From Saturnia japonica (lineage: Eukaryota; Arthropoda; Insecta; Lepidoptera; Saturniidae): a stretch of 64,000 bases of DNA. Numbering within the stretch: the first letter of the stretch is position 1; every line of letters begins with the position of its first letter. Of the stretch, positions 12,416 through 24,044 are shown piece by piece. The notes under the pieces are model-generated. The model was not told where the DNA came from, did no database searches, and saw only the letters and a program-made list of their open reading frames with translations. The stretch spans positions 1,364,001 through 1,428,000 of the forward strand of contig CM065309.1 of assembly GCA_033032175.1 (NCBI GenBank). The letters are read 5' to 3'. A program made the translations under genes and the position numbers.

Positions 12416-13052
12416 ACTATCACGTTTAATTTACGTTACTTTTGTTTACATGTTGAGTATGTTTGGTTTATTTATTTTAATAATCATTATTTTTGGTTTA
12501 ATATTATATTTTATTTGGTATTAGTTACAAAAATTGTTACTTTAAATCTTCGTAATTTGGTATAGCTTTTATAAAATTTGCTTTATTAGATTTGTTTCCA
12601 AAACATATAACTTATATTAAATAGATGAGAATGATTGTTCTAAACGATGAATCTATTATTGTGCATAAACAATCTCAAATATACTACGAATATATTTGAA
12701 ACCAGTGTAATAATAATTTTAGTAAGCATCGAAGAAATTTACTGCGTTAATAATTTCAGCAAAAAACAGTTAATACCTTCAAATGTTAATTATCCGCCGG
12801 CGTCGCATGAGAACTCATAAAACAAAATGTTTACTAATTAGCGAGCAAATTTATAAGCAGTCGAGTGTAGGTTTACCTAATTAAAATAAAGCGCCTAATC
12901 CTCATGACGAATGGAGACCCTTAGGGAGCTCGCTTTAAAATGGTATGACACTGTTATGATTATAATTTAATTTAGGATAGATATGTATAAATTTCCAGCA
13001 TACCTTACAATTTTCAGTTAATATAGGTTTTACAAATTATTATTACACAATT
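12416..13052. other. AT-rich stretch with nothing recognised
   Basis: It lies between the long inverted repeat and the candidate minus-strand terminal exon. No features were seen. Confidence 0.35.
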
Positions 13053-13118
13053 TTAATGTCCGTAACCGAGACGTTCTTCTTGCTCCGACAGCTCAGCGTA
13101 GAGATCCTTGCCTAGGAT
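13053..13118 (-). other. Candidate terminal exon on the minus strand
   Basis: On the minus strand, after the pyrimidine-rich acceptor GACTTCTATTCTAG, 21 codons read ILGKDLYAELSEQEERLGYG plus H and then TAA at 13053-13055. The composition is acidic and codon-like, in a GC-rich island inside AT-rich DNA. If entered in phase 1 (as the 15.5-kb candidate would require), it ends after only eight residues, so linkage to that exon is doubtful. Confidence 0.2.
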
Positions 13119-14374
13119 CTAGAATAGAAGTCAGCACGGTGTAGGCCGTATCAGGATACACTGCTCAAGCAGACGACGCAGCACCAAATATCTTATCTAT
13201 TGAGATTTCCTCATATGTAAAAGGAAAAGTTATTATTTGTATTATAAATACAAAATCCAGGTGATACTTTCCCGGTAGTGTTCTTTCAATGTTCAGTAGG
13301 TATTTGTCGTTTTGACAAAGGGTATTTCACCCATATTAATATTAAAATTATAAATTATAACAATTAAAATAACTTTTCTATATAAATATGTTATAAAATA
13401 AACTATATTTTCGACTCCCAGGTCTGTTGTACAATAATTTGGTTTCTATTAAAACATTTGATAAATATGATATAAACGTTACTACTATTCAAAGGTCTGC
13501 CGTACCATCCCATAAAACGTGATCAGATCCATCCTGAAGAATCTGTCATACTCTCTGTTCTAATTTTCTCTTTTGTTTTCGTTTGAATTCAAAATTTCAT
13601 CTTACTAGACTTTTCTTATTTTAAAAATTAAAAATCAATCTAATCATAGATTTATTTTGCTAAACCAGAACCTGGATAGAATATTTGTCTATACCTGAGA
13701 AACTCCTAATTGCGCATGCTCTATTACTATCAAAGAATTATCAATGACAGAGATTGTCATAATATTGCAATGTAAACAATACGAACCTAAAATATTAACA
13801 AAGCTGTTATTAAACCAAAATTATCAAGTTATAAATTATCTAAACGCATCAATACATAAACCTATCATTAATTGGTATCCTGGAAATAGAATAGGTACAC
13901 CAAAACAATAATAAGGTAAATCAAATGAACTTATGATGAATAATATAAAGTAGATATTAAATAAGATTAACTTCCAGATAAATAATATAACAACACGTTA
14001 TAATTATTATTTTAATAATGCTAAAGAGTTAACAAAGATATACATTGATGTTTTTTTTATAAATCAGAACCGTAGACGTTGATGCTATGCTTTATTCAAT
14101 AGAGTTCCTCTTTTAATTAATACAGTGAAATAAAAAGAAGCTACAAAGTAATTAGTAGCCACAAACGAAAACGTTCTTAATAGAATTAGTCAATACCTTA
14201 AACTTAGAACTATAAAATTCGAAACACTGAGATCAGTCGGACGAAAAATAAATACATTATGGGTTTTTGATGGCATCAATTTCAATCAATGGGAATATGA
14301 GAAGATGAGAGGAAGGAGAATCAATGCGAGATTTTTCATGTGATGATTTTTATTTTTATTATTAATCTTTTTTA
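13119..14374. other. AT-rich stretch; GC-rich edge at 13119-13200
   Basis: The GC-rich island that contains the candidate terminal exon continues to about 13200 with short open frames in several phases. The rest is AT-rich and empty. Confidence 0.35.
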
Positions 14375-14915
14375 TACTACAAAGGTGGCAAACAACAATA
14401 TGGCTTGTTTGATTGTGATTTGATGGTAAGCGGCTGCCGTATCCTATGAACGCTAAGGCTAACGCTAATGTTGTTATTTGTATGTATTGTTTAAGTGTAG
14501 TATATATGTATTATATATGTCTTATATATATTATATTTTGGTGTTGATATTTTATTTATATATTGTGATATTAAATAGGTTAAACATAATTTCATAAAAC
14601 CCTTACCTTTTACACCTACCAACATTTATCTCTGCATCACCTAATGGTTGACAGGCAGAGAATGCCTTAGGCATTAAGTCCGCCATTGCGTATTTAACGC
14701 ATAATGTGTAAATAAATAAATAATACCATTGACATCACTAGCGCTTTATCGTCCTTGAACCTCCCTGCCTCAAGTAGCTTTAGAAACCCTAATCACACGG
14801 GAACCTACACAAGGTTATTTAGCCACGATCTTTTGTAGGGTGAAGGTGTTCCACCAGTCGGGCTGCATCAAGTACAGGGAAATCTCCAAATAAATTTCTC
14901 TGTGCCCTATCTCGT
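14375..14915 (-). repeat. Family V repeat, copy 4, split by a LINE tail
   Basis: The first part (14375-14460) is TATACTACAAAGGTGGCAAAC to the CCTATGAACGCTAA tract. The second part (14722-14915) resumes at AATACCATTGACATCACTAG and runs to ATCTCCAAATAAATTTCTC. The interrupting 260 bp is a LINE 3' end. Confidence 0.6.
14464..14721 (+). mobile_element. LINE 3' tail inserted in a family V repeat
   Basis: It contains CCTAATGGTTGACAGGCAGA, then GAATGCCTTAGGCATTAAGT and CCGCCATTGCG, and ends in AAATAAATAAATAA. I recognise this phrase as the 3' terminus of a common lepidopteran non-LTR retrotransposon. No coding part remains. Confidence 0.55.
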
Positions 14916-14989
14916 ATTAAAATATACATGTGATATGATACTTATATTTTCACACAGAACAGGTAAAAGACTCTTCCAGTGTGAAAGTT

Positions 14990-15197
14990 GAAAGGGAGCA
15001 CAGCCGCTCGTTAACTCGACGTCACAATAACTGGGGTCGTTTACCTAAATTAGAGTTACGCCTCTGCCTGTAACGATTACCATGAAATTATTAAATTTAC
15101 CCTCGCTCGCTTCGAGAAATTCATTTGTCATTGCGATTGTTATTAACGACTGTCGCTTGCCGCCGTCGTCTACGCTTGCTACAAGTGTTACCTTCGT
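14990..15197 (+). promoter_or_regulatory. Candidate promoter and first exon upstream of the PDZ gene
   Basis: This is a repeat-free, CpG-containing patch between a repeat ending near 14925 and AT-rich DNA. It has a CRE-like CGACGTCAC near 15018 and ends with a perfect intron-side donor (CGT|GTAAGTTT at 15198). From an ATG at about 15082 the + strand is open for 38 codons up to the donor. Splicing to the acceptor at 22696 would put TAA immediately after the junction, so that ORF would be an upstream ORF and not the protein. The link to the 22.7-kb exon is inference. Confidence 0.22.
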
Positions 15198-15444
15198 GTA
15201 AGTTTGAGGCCTTTCGCTTATTAACCACCAATTATTAACTAAATTATCTGAAATTTCTTAGCGATATTCTGCAACATAAAACGTTTGTTATTAATAGATA
15301 TTTGAAACAAATTTTTGATGATTGTAATCAAATTTAGGTTGGTGATTTTTCGAAGGACCAATATTGTTAATTACGCCCTCCTTCAATGTTCAGTGTACCC
15401 CAAGTTAACATAAGGTCTGTAACTAACAACTTAAATCAACTTAC

Positions 15445-15519
15445 CGTTCTTCTGGAAGTCCAACTTCCCGATGGTGGTCTGCGTGAAGGTAGTGGAACGA
15501 TTATGAATGATTCCAGGAA
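15445..15519 (-). other. Candidate 75-nt minus-strand exon
   Basis: On the minus strand a CTAAC branch-point-like motif precedes the acceptor CACTGAAG, and the donor is strong (AGAACG|GTAAGTTG). With phase 1 in and out it reads (V)PGIIHNRSTTFTQTTIGKL followed by DFQKN. The second half has high GC at third positions, unusual for intergenic DNA here. No family is recognised. It lies only 250 bp from the candidate plus-strand first exon at 15.0-15.2 kb, so both may not be right. Confidence 0.25.
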
Positions 15520-15679
15520 CTTCAGTGTTAGTTAGCACGCATGGCGTAAAAGCTTATTTTTTGCTCTTAGTGGTCGAACACTAGGGATGTGCCGGACCTT
15601 GTCTCTACAGTACAACTAACATTTCTGTCAGTTAAGTAGCGGAAGTACGCGGTCAGTCATAATCCTTGCCTAACTAAGA

Positions 15680-15776
15680 GTTGAACTAAACACTGAAAAC
15701 AACTGCAAATGTCAAACAGAAAATAGTCTACGATTAAAAAGTCGCTGGTCGAATTTCGATCATTGGGCGACCGCTA
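15680..15776 (+). mobile_element. 3' end of an H4 Helitron
   Basis: GTCAAACAGAAAATAGTCTA, then GTCGCTGGTCGAATTTCGAT and GGGCGACCGCTAA match the H4 3' end. The terminal four bases are CTAA (15773-15776), which still fits the CTRR rule. Confidence 0.65.
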
Positions 15777-16199
15777 ATTTTATTAATTCTATGTATAGAT
15801 CATTATATTATTGCAGCGAGAATAGCCCAATGTTAGAGAAATCAGATAGGTTATGAATATGGAAAATTTTAAGAGTAAATAACTTCTAACATATGGCTGA
15901 CTATATAATGTTCAAAATACGTAAACAAAACCTACATGTTGCGATCGCAGACCACAGACACGAAGCTAGAAAAGGGCAATCAGTTAACGGGGTCGCCTGG
16001 CAACATTGTGGTTAGCAACCCCACCGTTTTATTATTTTAAACAGAAAAAAGGACCCCTATTGTGTGTCGCTACATAATATGTTATATCTCCCTCGGGATC
16101 ATGTTAATTTTCTGTTTTACGGACTACAATTATCAATTTTACTATACTGGTATAATTAAAATTTTGGTTTTAATTATAATTATACACGATAACAGATAA

Positions 16200-16480
16200 G
16201 CAATGATGGTTCAGTAGTAACGTGTACGGACTCCGCGTGGGTTGACGTGACTTCGAATCCCTGCAATGAGGCTGAGCGTCCAGTGAAGGAAAACATCGTG
16301 ATGAAATCATAGCATAGTTGTAGGGCTTTTTCTAATGTCCGCCTCGCTAGCTACTACCTTTAAGTTGAAAATCTGTCAGCAAACACCAATAGGTATGATC
16401 CGGCAGCAACACTTGAGAGCCAGTCTTCCACTAGGCTTAGCGTGCTACCATCTTGGGTCACATAGTCACTTACGATCAAG
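16200..16480 (+). mobile_element. tRNA-derived SINE, family S2, copy 1
   Basis: It begins AATGATGGTTCAGTAGTAAC and carries a B box in GACTTCGAATCCCTGCAATG. The body includes GTGAAGGAAAACATCGTGAT and ends near GGGTCACATAGTCACTTACG. The family has four other copies here. Confidence 0.65.
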
Positions 16481-16949
16481 CTAGATTGTGGCCTCAATGC
16501 TAAATATGTCTTTTTATACATGGTTTTTAAGGTAAAGTAACTGAAACACAGTACTAACCAATAACAACGGCGAGCACTAAGAAATCTGCGATGCATCGAC
16601 GGTCGCCGTTATCATGTCGAATATAAACTAGCTGATCATGAAATGTGACAATCCAAAAGTGAGTCACATGATGGGTTTATCTACATAGAAATTATGGTTG
16701 CGACCCAGTCGGAGTGAGTTCTCTATCACTCCACTTTTTTATTGGATATTCACTGACTGATCCTGACACATGACATGTCTAAGTGTGTCACCATGGCTGA
16801 CCCTGCTTCACACCTGGTGTATGCTGGTAGCGATTCAGTCGGACTCAGTTGTTAAGTCCTACCATCTAGCAATACTTAACTTGTAGTCAATTATAGGTGC
16901 CTTACCCAAATCAAGATATTTTTTTTTTAATCGCCGAATCAACAAAAAG

Positions 16950-17520
16950 AGTTTGTATAAGTTTGTCCACTATATGTCTGTCTGTCTGTAGCACCATAGC
17001 TCTTATACGGGTGAAAAGATATGGATGCGGTTTTTTAAAATTTGAAATCAGATTTTCTGAGCAGTGATTCTGAGACATGTTTTATCAAAATAAGTTCAGC
17101 CGTTTCACGATCATCAGCTCTTTTATTAACTGAGGTAGAGATCTTAGAAACATAATAGGTAGGTATTTACTTTACTTTCAAACATATTATGTGTGACCAA
17201 AAATTTGTAACACCCGTGTATGCTAGATTATAAAATCCTTGGTCTGATGCTGCAGCCAAGATATCCAGCACACTAGTACACTCTTGAAAAACTAATAGCA
17301 GATATGTCCTGTTTGTATTCGTTTGTATCAGTATTTTGGTATGGCGTTAAAACTTGGACCTGATGCTGCAGCGCCATCTGGAATATGTAGGATATCTAAC
17401 TCCTCACCAACTTACAGCAGAAATATCATATTTGGGCTCATTGAAATGGTCATGAATAGGTTACTTATGTCGGGGGTTATGTCGGGTACTTATGTAGTTT
17501 ATTGAATTTTCAATCTACCT
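16950..17520 (+). repeat. Repeat family Q (CTGATGCTGCAG motif), copy 1
   Basis: It carries GTCTGTCTGTCTGTAGCACC near 16976, then CCTGATGCTGCAGCGCCATC and GAATAGGTTACTTATGTCGG. The same order occurs at 46921-47345, and in reverse at 42845-43130. The open frame at 17323 is a by-product. Confidence 0.55.
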
Positions 17521-17679
17521 TGTTTTCTATTAAAATTTAATTCTGTGGGGAAAAACGACTAAGTTAACAAAGAGTACAAGAGAAGAGTAAATATTCTTAT
17601 CAATTACGCCAGTTTTAAGGTCACTATTGCTCAATCTTTTACAAATTAATATGATAAAGCATCCATATTATCCAATTAA

Positions 17680-17950
17680 GATAGGTAGGGTAGAGTGAAA
17701 TTTCTTTAGAGATTCCTCTCTGCTTGGGGCAGTCCGACTGGTGGATTACCTCCAACCTACAGAAGATCGCAGCCAAAAAACCTTGTGTTGTGTTCCTGTG
17801 GTGATTAGAGTTTCCAGAGTATCTTGGGATAGAGCAAGTTCAGCATCGCGCTAGTGAATATCTATGGTGATATAAGCATCTATAGGCTACGGTAGCCGCT
17901 CATCATCAGGCTGGCCGTATGCCTTTTTGCTATCTTAGTTGTATAAGCAA
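17680..17950 (+). repeat. Family V repeat, copy 5
   Basis: GGGGCAGTCCGACTGGTGGA, then ACAGAAGATCGCAGCCAAAA, and the 3' end CTATCTTAGTTGTATAA. It is full length. Confidence 0.6.
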
Positions 17951-18689
17951 GTTGTAACTATATGTAAGTTATTATATGAAAACACAATAAGAAACAGAAA
18001 ATTATGAACTCTGTTGAGGTGAAACGGAATTTATAATTGCGGAGACAAAATTTGGTTGAGTTGTGCAAAACTTTACAGGGAACATCTGTTAACTTCATCC
18101 ATTATGGGCGGATGATGGTTTTAATAAGTTTTTAAATTCGTTAAATTTAAGTTTCTTAAGTGAAACCAGAAAAATTCTTTACTTATTATGATCACTTATA
18201 AAATAAAACTAGACGAGTACAAAGTATAAATTTTCATAAAGATTATTAGCACCGATAAAAATGGGAAAATTATTTAAAAACTCCACTAAAATCATGGGTT
18301 CAATGTTAATATAATACGCACTGAAATCTTAACCAATGTTAAACAACGTTATGGCTGAACTGGTAAAACTTGGAAAGCAAGAAATAGGACCAGCTCTTTA
18401 AAAAGGTAGATATCTCAACACATCAATGATTGTAGGGCGGTAGATAATCAACTTCAGATTAGGTACAGGGATGAACATCAGTAAATGTGCTAACATCATA
18501 GTTTATGCTCAATATATATATATTGATAAATTCTGGGATTCACAGCGATATATTTTTATATTTTTCTCATTATATTTATCTATCCCTTGTTTCCCCTTCA
18601 TGCTACGATAGTTGGCTTAAATTTAAATCAAGACAATGAACAGTAAATGAGCGTTACATGGTGCATGTTGTTGAAAGAATCCTGAAATT

Positions 18690-19335
18690 CTCGGAGGCCT
18701 CCTAAACTCAAAGCTAGCAATTTTTTTTTTTCATTGTTATAGGTTAAGCGTTGTGACCAAAATCGCACCTGAACTTAAACGATGATATGGACTACCGACC
18801 GTTTTCAATAACATATCTGAATTTACTATCCCCTATTAGGACATATTTGTAATATGTACTATCTTTAATTTAAATCAGATATCGGCTTCCCTCTTATCTA
18901 TTCAAGCTATAGGATATCGATATTTGTTATGTATATACGAAAAACTATCAATTGATAGGTTATTGAAAAAAAAAGTAAGAACAATAGGTTATATTTGTCT
19001 ATCTTTAGTAACTGAAACAACAGATATATAGGTAATTGAAAACGGCCGTAAGATGGCAGCACGCTTAACCTAGTGGAAGATTGCCTCTCAAATTCAGATA
19101 CCGGAACATACCTATTGGTGTTTGGCGAAAGGTTTTCAACTTGAAAGTTATAGCTAGTCAGGCGGGCTTTAGAACAAGCCTTATCACCATGCTACGGTTT
19201 CATCACGATGTTTTCCTTCACCGCAAGCCCAGGCTCATTGCAAGGATTCGAACTCACCACGATCGACGCGATGTCTCTACACGCTACCACCGAACCATCA
19301 TTGCTTCATTCATTCATCATTCTAGTTCTAGTATC
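18690..19335 (-). mobile_element. SINE S2 copy interrupted by a TA-flanked MITE
   Basis: The + strand right part (19049-19335) reads AAGATGGCAGCACGCTTAAC, TTTCATCACGATGTTTTCCT and AAGGATTCGAACTCACCACG, the reverse complement of S2. The left part (about 18690-18794) carries GTTAAGCGTTGTGACCAAAA. The two parts are separated by the 254-bp MITE at 18795-19048. Confidence 0.6.
18795..19048. mobile_element. 254-bp MITE with TA target duplication
   Basis: The left end CGACCGTTTTCAATAAC and the reverse complement of the right end, CGGCCGTTTTCAATTAC, match at 15 of 17 positions. TA lies on both sides (18793-18794 and 19049-19050), as in Tc1/mariner-type elements. There is no ORF. It interrupts an S2 SINE, so it inserted later than the SINE. 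Confidence 0.7.
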
Positions 19336-19861
19336 ACTAAGTACACATAAGTATAATTAAACCAGCACTAACTATGTTTGTTGCTATTAATGTTTTTTTT
19401 AAACCGAAAGCCCAGGTTTTGATTGGATTTGTAATCACGTCGATAGACATGGTGTTCAAGTGCCTTATATCTAAGTATTCATAGCTTACCGCTTACTTAC
19501 AATGCTAATGAGGTAACAAAGCTTGTCTTGGTATAGAAGTTTATTTATTCCCTTATAGCTGAAACATCAATGGAGTCTTCGTTTCGCATATTGCACAATG
19601 AGTTAGCAGTATACCCTAGCAGTCTGTAACAAAACGATAAAAAGTCTGATTCACTGTGACTTAGCACTAAACTGGTAACTTTTACGTTTATTTAGTATGA
19701 ATAAAATATGTTTTACGATTAATGGCATACTCTTATGTGTGGGCAAAATATCAGATGTATATTAATGTATACACATAAAAATATATGTAATTTGCAAAAT
19801 GTTTTTCTTCCTTCTTACGATATCGGGTCCTATAAGCGTAACGTGAAGAGATATTTGTGTA

Positions 19862-19960
19862 GGTCGTCATGACAGCGGCAACCGCCGATAGATTTCGAAG
19901 TCTTGGTGATCGCCGTTGTGTTTGGATTGTACTGTATTTACCACCAGAGAAAGTACAGAT
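19862..19960 (+). repeat. Repeat family C, imperfect hairpin, copy 1
   Basis: GACAGCGGCAACCGCCGATAG and GGTGATCGCCGTTGTGTTTG form an imperfect inverted pair. Related segments lie at 57395-57490 (+) and 34668-34745 (-), with weaker ones at 16555-16620 and 39105-39172. Confidence 0.45.
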
Positions 19961-19977
19961 AACTTGCCGAGTTACTT

Positions 19978-20180
19978 ACTCATTATCATCATTTCATCAG
20001 TGGACGATTGCTGGTTACAGGCCTCCACCAATAATCGCCTCAATAAGCGGTCCTGCGCTGTTTACATCTAACGGGTTCCCGCAACTTTTATCAGGTCGAC
20101 AGCCAACCTTGTAGTGCATCTGCCTACGCTGCGTCTTCCGGTACGAGAACTCTTCGGACCCATCGAGCACGTCCTACGTC
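19978..20180 (-). pseudogene. Degraded RTE-type LINE C-terminus
   Basis: On the minus strand, in shifting frames, the sequence recalls the end of the RT protein common in Lepidoptera: an R-x-V-L-E/V-P-E block, then T-G-R-R-S-V-G-R-like and W-T-V-D-L-I-K-V-like stretches, before the AT-rich 3' part that begins with the repeated ATTATCATCATTTCATCAG phrase on +. Several frameshifts and stops break it. The adjoining 20195-20340 (minus ORF MWQTEGIRAAPRNCNPGVGL) may be part of the same element but was not recognised. Confidence 0.45.
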
Positions 20181-20982
20181 AAAAATAAATTGACCAAGTC
20201 TCTTACCAAATCTGGCTTGGCAGGGAAGGTATCGCGGGCAGTCAAGGTGAGCGCTGATGTGCATCATAAGGGAGCCCCTTAAACCTACACCTGGGTTGCA
20301 ATTCCTGGGAGCTGCTCGTATTCCCTCTGTCTGCCACACGATGGACCCGGCACCTACGGTGAATCCATGGAATGCTAAGATGTTTGTCTTGATTTGATGT
20401 CTACAGGTTCAAACTCCGGCATGTAACAATGAATTTGTTAGAATTCGCATAAACTTACTAATTTCATTTCGTAACATTAGCAGCTGACGGTGAAGGGAAA
20501 CATCGTGAAGAAACCTAAACGTTTGAAAATGTTCTTTTTAGTATCCACCGTATGGGGAAAAATATAGAATTGGGAATTTTATCTGCGATTCAAACCCTCA
20601 ATTGAATACCTTTCTTTTACATGAAGATGCTATTCCTCAGTCGTGGGACATTTAGATTATTATTATAGAAATCTCAAGAAGTATATTTCTTCATGTTTTT
20701 GAATCCATTGGTTAATATTTTTTTACTAATATATTCAATTATTTATTTATGCGCACCGTAATGGATGTTATCTTTCATTTCAGTCCATGGAAGTATGTCA
20801 AGAGTCCATTAAAACGTACTTGTATTGTTACCAGAGACCGTATCGAGACTGATTGATGGAAAACTGACGACCCGTGACCATCGGACGTTGCACAATTTTG
20901 CCTGACATTATTTTAATATGATATTTCAACTTCTTTCTGTAAACAACTTTAACACAAAACGGGAGGTTACTCAATTCGATTG

Positions 20983-21125
20983 TATATATGTTTTTTATGG
21001 ATGTTCATTGGTCAGCCATAACTTTTTGTTTATGAACCGATTTGGATGATACTTTTTTTGTTGGATAGCAGATACTCCAAGGGTGGTCCCATTTTAATTT
21101 CATTGTAAATGTTAGTTTTCATATT
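20983..21125 (+). repeat. Repeat family M (ATGAACCGATTTGGATGAT), copy 1
   Basis: TTTATGAACCGATTTGGATG and CCAAGGGTGGTCCCATTTTA recur at 33830, 48596 and (inverted) 62440. It is a widespread insect interspersed repeat of unclear class. Confidence 0.5.
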
Positions 21126-21871
21126 TATTAAAAATTGTCGTTATAGTACCTACTTAAAAACAACCTAAGAGCAACTTAGACCTTATTTCGGACGGATGTA
21201 ACCTTCAGTAATATCTGTAGTCAAATTTGTTTCTATTTCTTATTTGTATTCATTTTGTTCCTTGTATTTATTCAAAAGTAATTAATTGAATGTCTTGATG
21301 CTTGGTGTAAATATGACTGTCAATCATAATTATTAATTATCAATAAATATCTCTAAACTCTACAATTTTTTAGTATAATAGTAATATCTCCTACAAGGTT
21401 AAAGAAATTTTCTTCAAACGCCTGTAAAAGGTAAACGTGCAATTTTTTCTACTGCAAACATTTTCACACCAATTATCGGTCGTCATCATGCTACGACTAT
21501 TTGCACTGTTCTATTGTTATTATGCTTGTAAGGCTACAATATAATTCATTTAATAAAAATTGCAACTTATGTATAAAGTATTGTGGTAACCAATGTGTAG
21601 TGGAACTTCTTAAGGCAACGATTCGATAATCTAAATAGGCGCTAACTTTCAAAAACGCGTCCCGCTTGTTCTCATTTCGTTACATGAGAGAGAAGAAAGA
21701 TAAAATGTATAGAGAAGGAGGAATATTACCTTGTGTTTAAGAAGTTTCACTTCAATCACGTCTACGGTTTTGCTTATATGCATTTGTTCGCACAATGTTC
21801 TTGTTAAATTATACGAAGCAAGGGTATGAAGTAAATGGTGTGATACAGTAGTGAAGATTTTTGCGACTTGA

Positions 21872-22085
21872 TGTTTTTTTTATACAACAAAGGTGGCAAA
21901 CAAGCAAGCGGCTAGCCTGACGGTAATACCATAGATATCACTAGCGCCGAACCGTCCTTGATCCGCCCTTCCCCCAAAGAGTTCTGGATTATCTACTCAC
22001 CGCAGGAACATAGCACAAGGTTATTTGACTGCGAACTAGTCGGACTGTTCCAAATAGAGAGAAATCACCAAAAAAATCTCGTGAT
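21872..22085 (-). repeat. Family V repeat, copy 6
   Basis: The + strand TATACAACAAAGGTGGCAAAC through TAGATATCACTAGCGCCGAA to CACCAAAAAAATCTCG. Confidence 0.6.
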
Positions 22086-22696
22086 ACAGTCATCACCAGC
22101 AGTTGAATAATTGATGATGTTTCCGAACATGAAAAATTACATTATAATGTAATTACCAATCCAATCAGTACTACAGCTGTGAGATGATAAGGTTCTCATG
22201 GCGGACACAAAGCGTCGAGTTTTGTGATCAGCCAATGAATATTTAGTTATTTACATGTGTTCTCTTATTTGCCAGCTTGAATTATCACAATGATTGTCAA
22301 AGGATCGATGTATTTGTTGTTCACTCTTGTTGTCGATATGCAACTTATTAACACCACTTGCTGTGGAGTAATTAAGAGCTACAATAAAAAAATAGTATAT
22401 TGTTTATGCTCGTATTAAAACAGATTAAAATACGCTGAATAATTAATTATTTCACCAGAAAGTTTTCTTCTTCTTCTTTAATTTAAGAGTTCGGCTTTTG
22501 TTGGTGGAGTAGTCGACGTTTTTGACCTCTTGATATGACACGAATCCCACTTTATCCTTCACTTATTGGAATAAGTTTCGTATTTTAAAGAACTTGTCGT
22601 GCTTTATCAGTTGTCCAGTGATCAGTATCAGAAAGCCTTACCTAGCCAAAACGCAGTCAGTATAAATTTATTAAAACATATTTTTCCCCTTTTCAG

Positions 22697-22902
22697 ATAA
22701 ATTCGTATCGGTGAATATCGGCGCCACCAGTGCCAGTGAAATGATTTAGTGAAATGAGTGTTGTGTTGATCGATTGTCGATAAATATGTGGTCAAGATGA
22801 AGTTGTGGAAGAGCCTCAAGATATCGATAGGTAGCCGGAGTGATCCAAAAGCTTATGCTCACGATTTACCGCAGTGGAGTGGACAGGGTTATGAATTGGA
22901 TG
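22697..22902 (+). CDS. First coding exon (CDS 22797-22902) of a putative PDZ-domain protein
   Basis: The exon is bounded by a pyrimidine-rich acceptor ending TTTTCAG at 22696 and a GTATGT donor at 22903. The first in-frame ATG is at 22797 in the context CAAGATG, with an in-frame TGA at 22767-22769, so this start is well defined. It encodes 35 codons plus one base (phase 1), beginning MKLWKSLKISIGSRSDPKAY and ending GYELD. The upstream 100 bases are untranslated and hold three short upstream ORFs (ATGs at 22741, 22754 and 22786); the last overlaps the main ATG as ATGA. Codon use is mixed and clearly less AT-rich than the flanks. No signal peptide or membrane segment is visible. Its partner is the phase-1 exon at 56988. 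The gene is not identified. The exon could also be a well-formed false positive, but a start, both splice signals and frame agreement with a distant exon argue for a real gene. Confidence 0.55.
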
Positions 22903-23799
22903 GTATGTATATATTTTAGCTTGTCTTATTCTTATATTACAACTTTTTTACCTGCATAAAAATGGTATTCCAGTCTTAATTGAAAATTAAAATTAAGGGT
23001 AAGTAACTGTTATCATAAAAAATTAAAAATATTTACGTACCTTAGATGCAAACAGATACAAAATGTGTCGTTTATTTTTTGTAATTTATACCGGGACATA
23101 CATAATAACTTCGAATACAAAAAGGATTTTCATAAAACAAACTTAAGCGAAAATATAATCTTTTGATATAAAAAGAAAATTTTTTTTTTTATGTCGATGA
23201 AAAAAATGTTTAAGGTAACGTTCACTCCGATTAATTGTAGAACGGGTATTCTCTTTGATGTATGGCAGCTCGCTTCGGTCCAGAGATCATCCCGTGATTA
23301 AAATCTTTTAATAATAATTTTTCACTGATATCGAAATATGAATGGAAACTTGGCCAATACGTATTTCGCTTCGAGCATGTAGGCCTAGAATGATGTATCA
23401 ATAATTTCACTAATTAAAATTTTACATTCGAACAAATTTTTATGAAAACATCGATACTTTTTTTTATTTCACATTGGATTAATTTTTTCCCAGGATATTA
23501 AGATGTGTTTACATAGGTACTACCTTTACACGCTTAAGTACAGTTTATTGTAAGCAGTTCCATTTATTCCTTAAATACATACGGAGCACAGCCTAGGACT
23601 TCCGGCAAGTTGTGTGCTTTAAAATGTTGATATCATTGTTTACCACGAAAAAGTGGAGCTAAAAAGGCTTCAAACTCTGGGTGAACAAGAGCACTTGCAT
23701 GAACTAAGAAGGCCTTGATTGTACTACAACTCTGAAAAGGGTGTCGAAAAGCACCTCACATATCCGAACAAACTTTAACCGTTTGACCAAACCTTTTTT

Positions 23800-23985
23800 A
23801 AGGCTGATGGAATATCTCCACCCTACAAGGGATCGCAGCCAAATAACCTAGTCCAGGGTTCCTGCGGTGAGTAGGGTTCAAGGTCGCTAGTGACATCTGA
23901 CACAAGTTACAAGCATCCATAGGCTACAGTAGCTGTTTACCATCAAAGTCGTGTGCTTGTTTGCCACCTTTGTTGTATAAAATGA
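23800..23985 (+). repeat. Family V repeat, copy 7
   Basis: ATATCTCCACCCTACAAGGG through CATAGGCTACAGTAGCTG to TTGCCACCTTTGTTGTATAA. It lies 0.9 kb inside the long intron. Confidence 0.6.
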
Positions 23986-24044
23986 CTCCACTATTCAGCA
24001 ATAAAATAAAATAAAAACAATGAAAAATCCGCTATAGGAACTCG

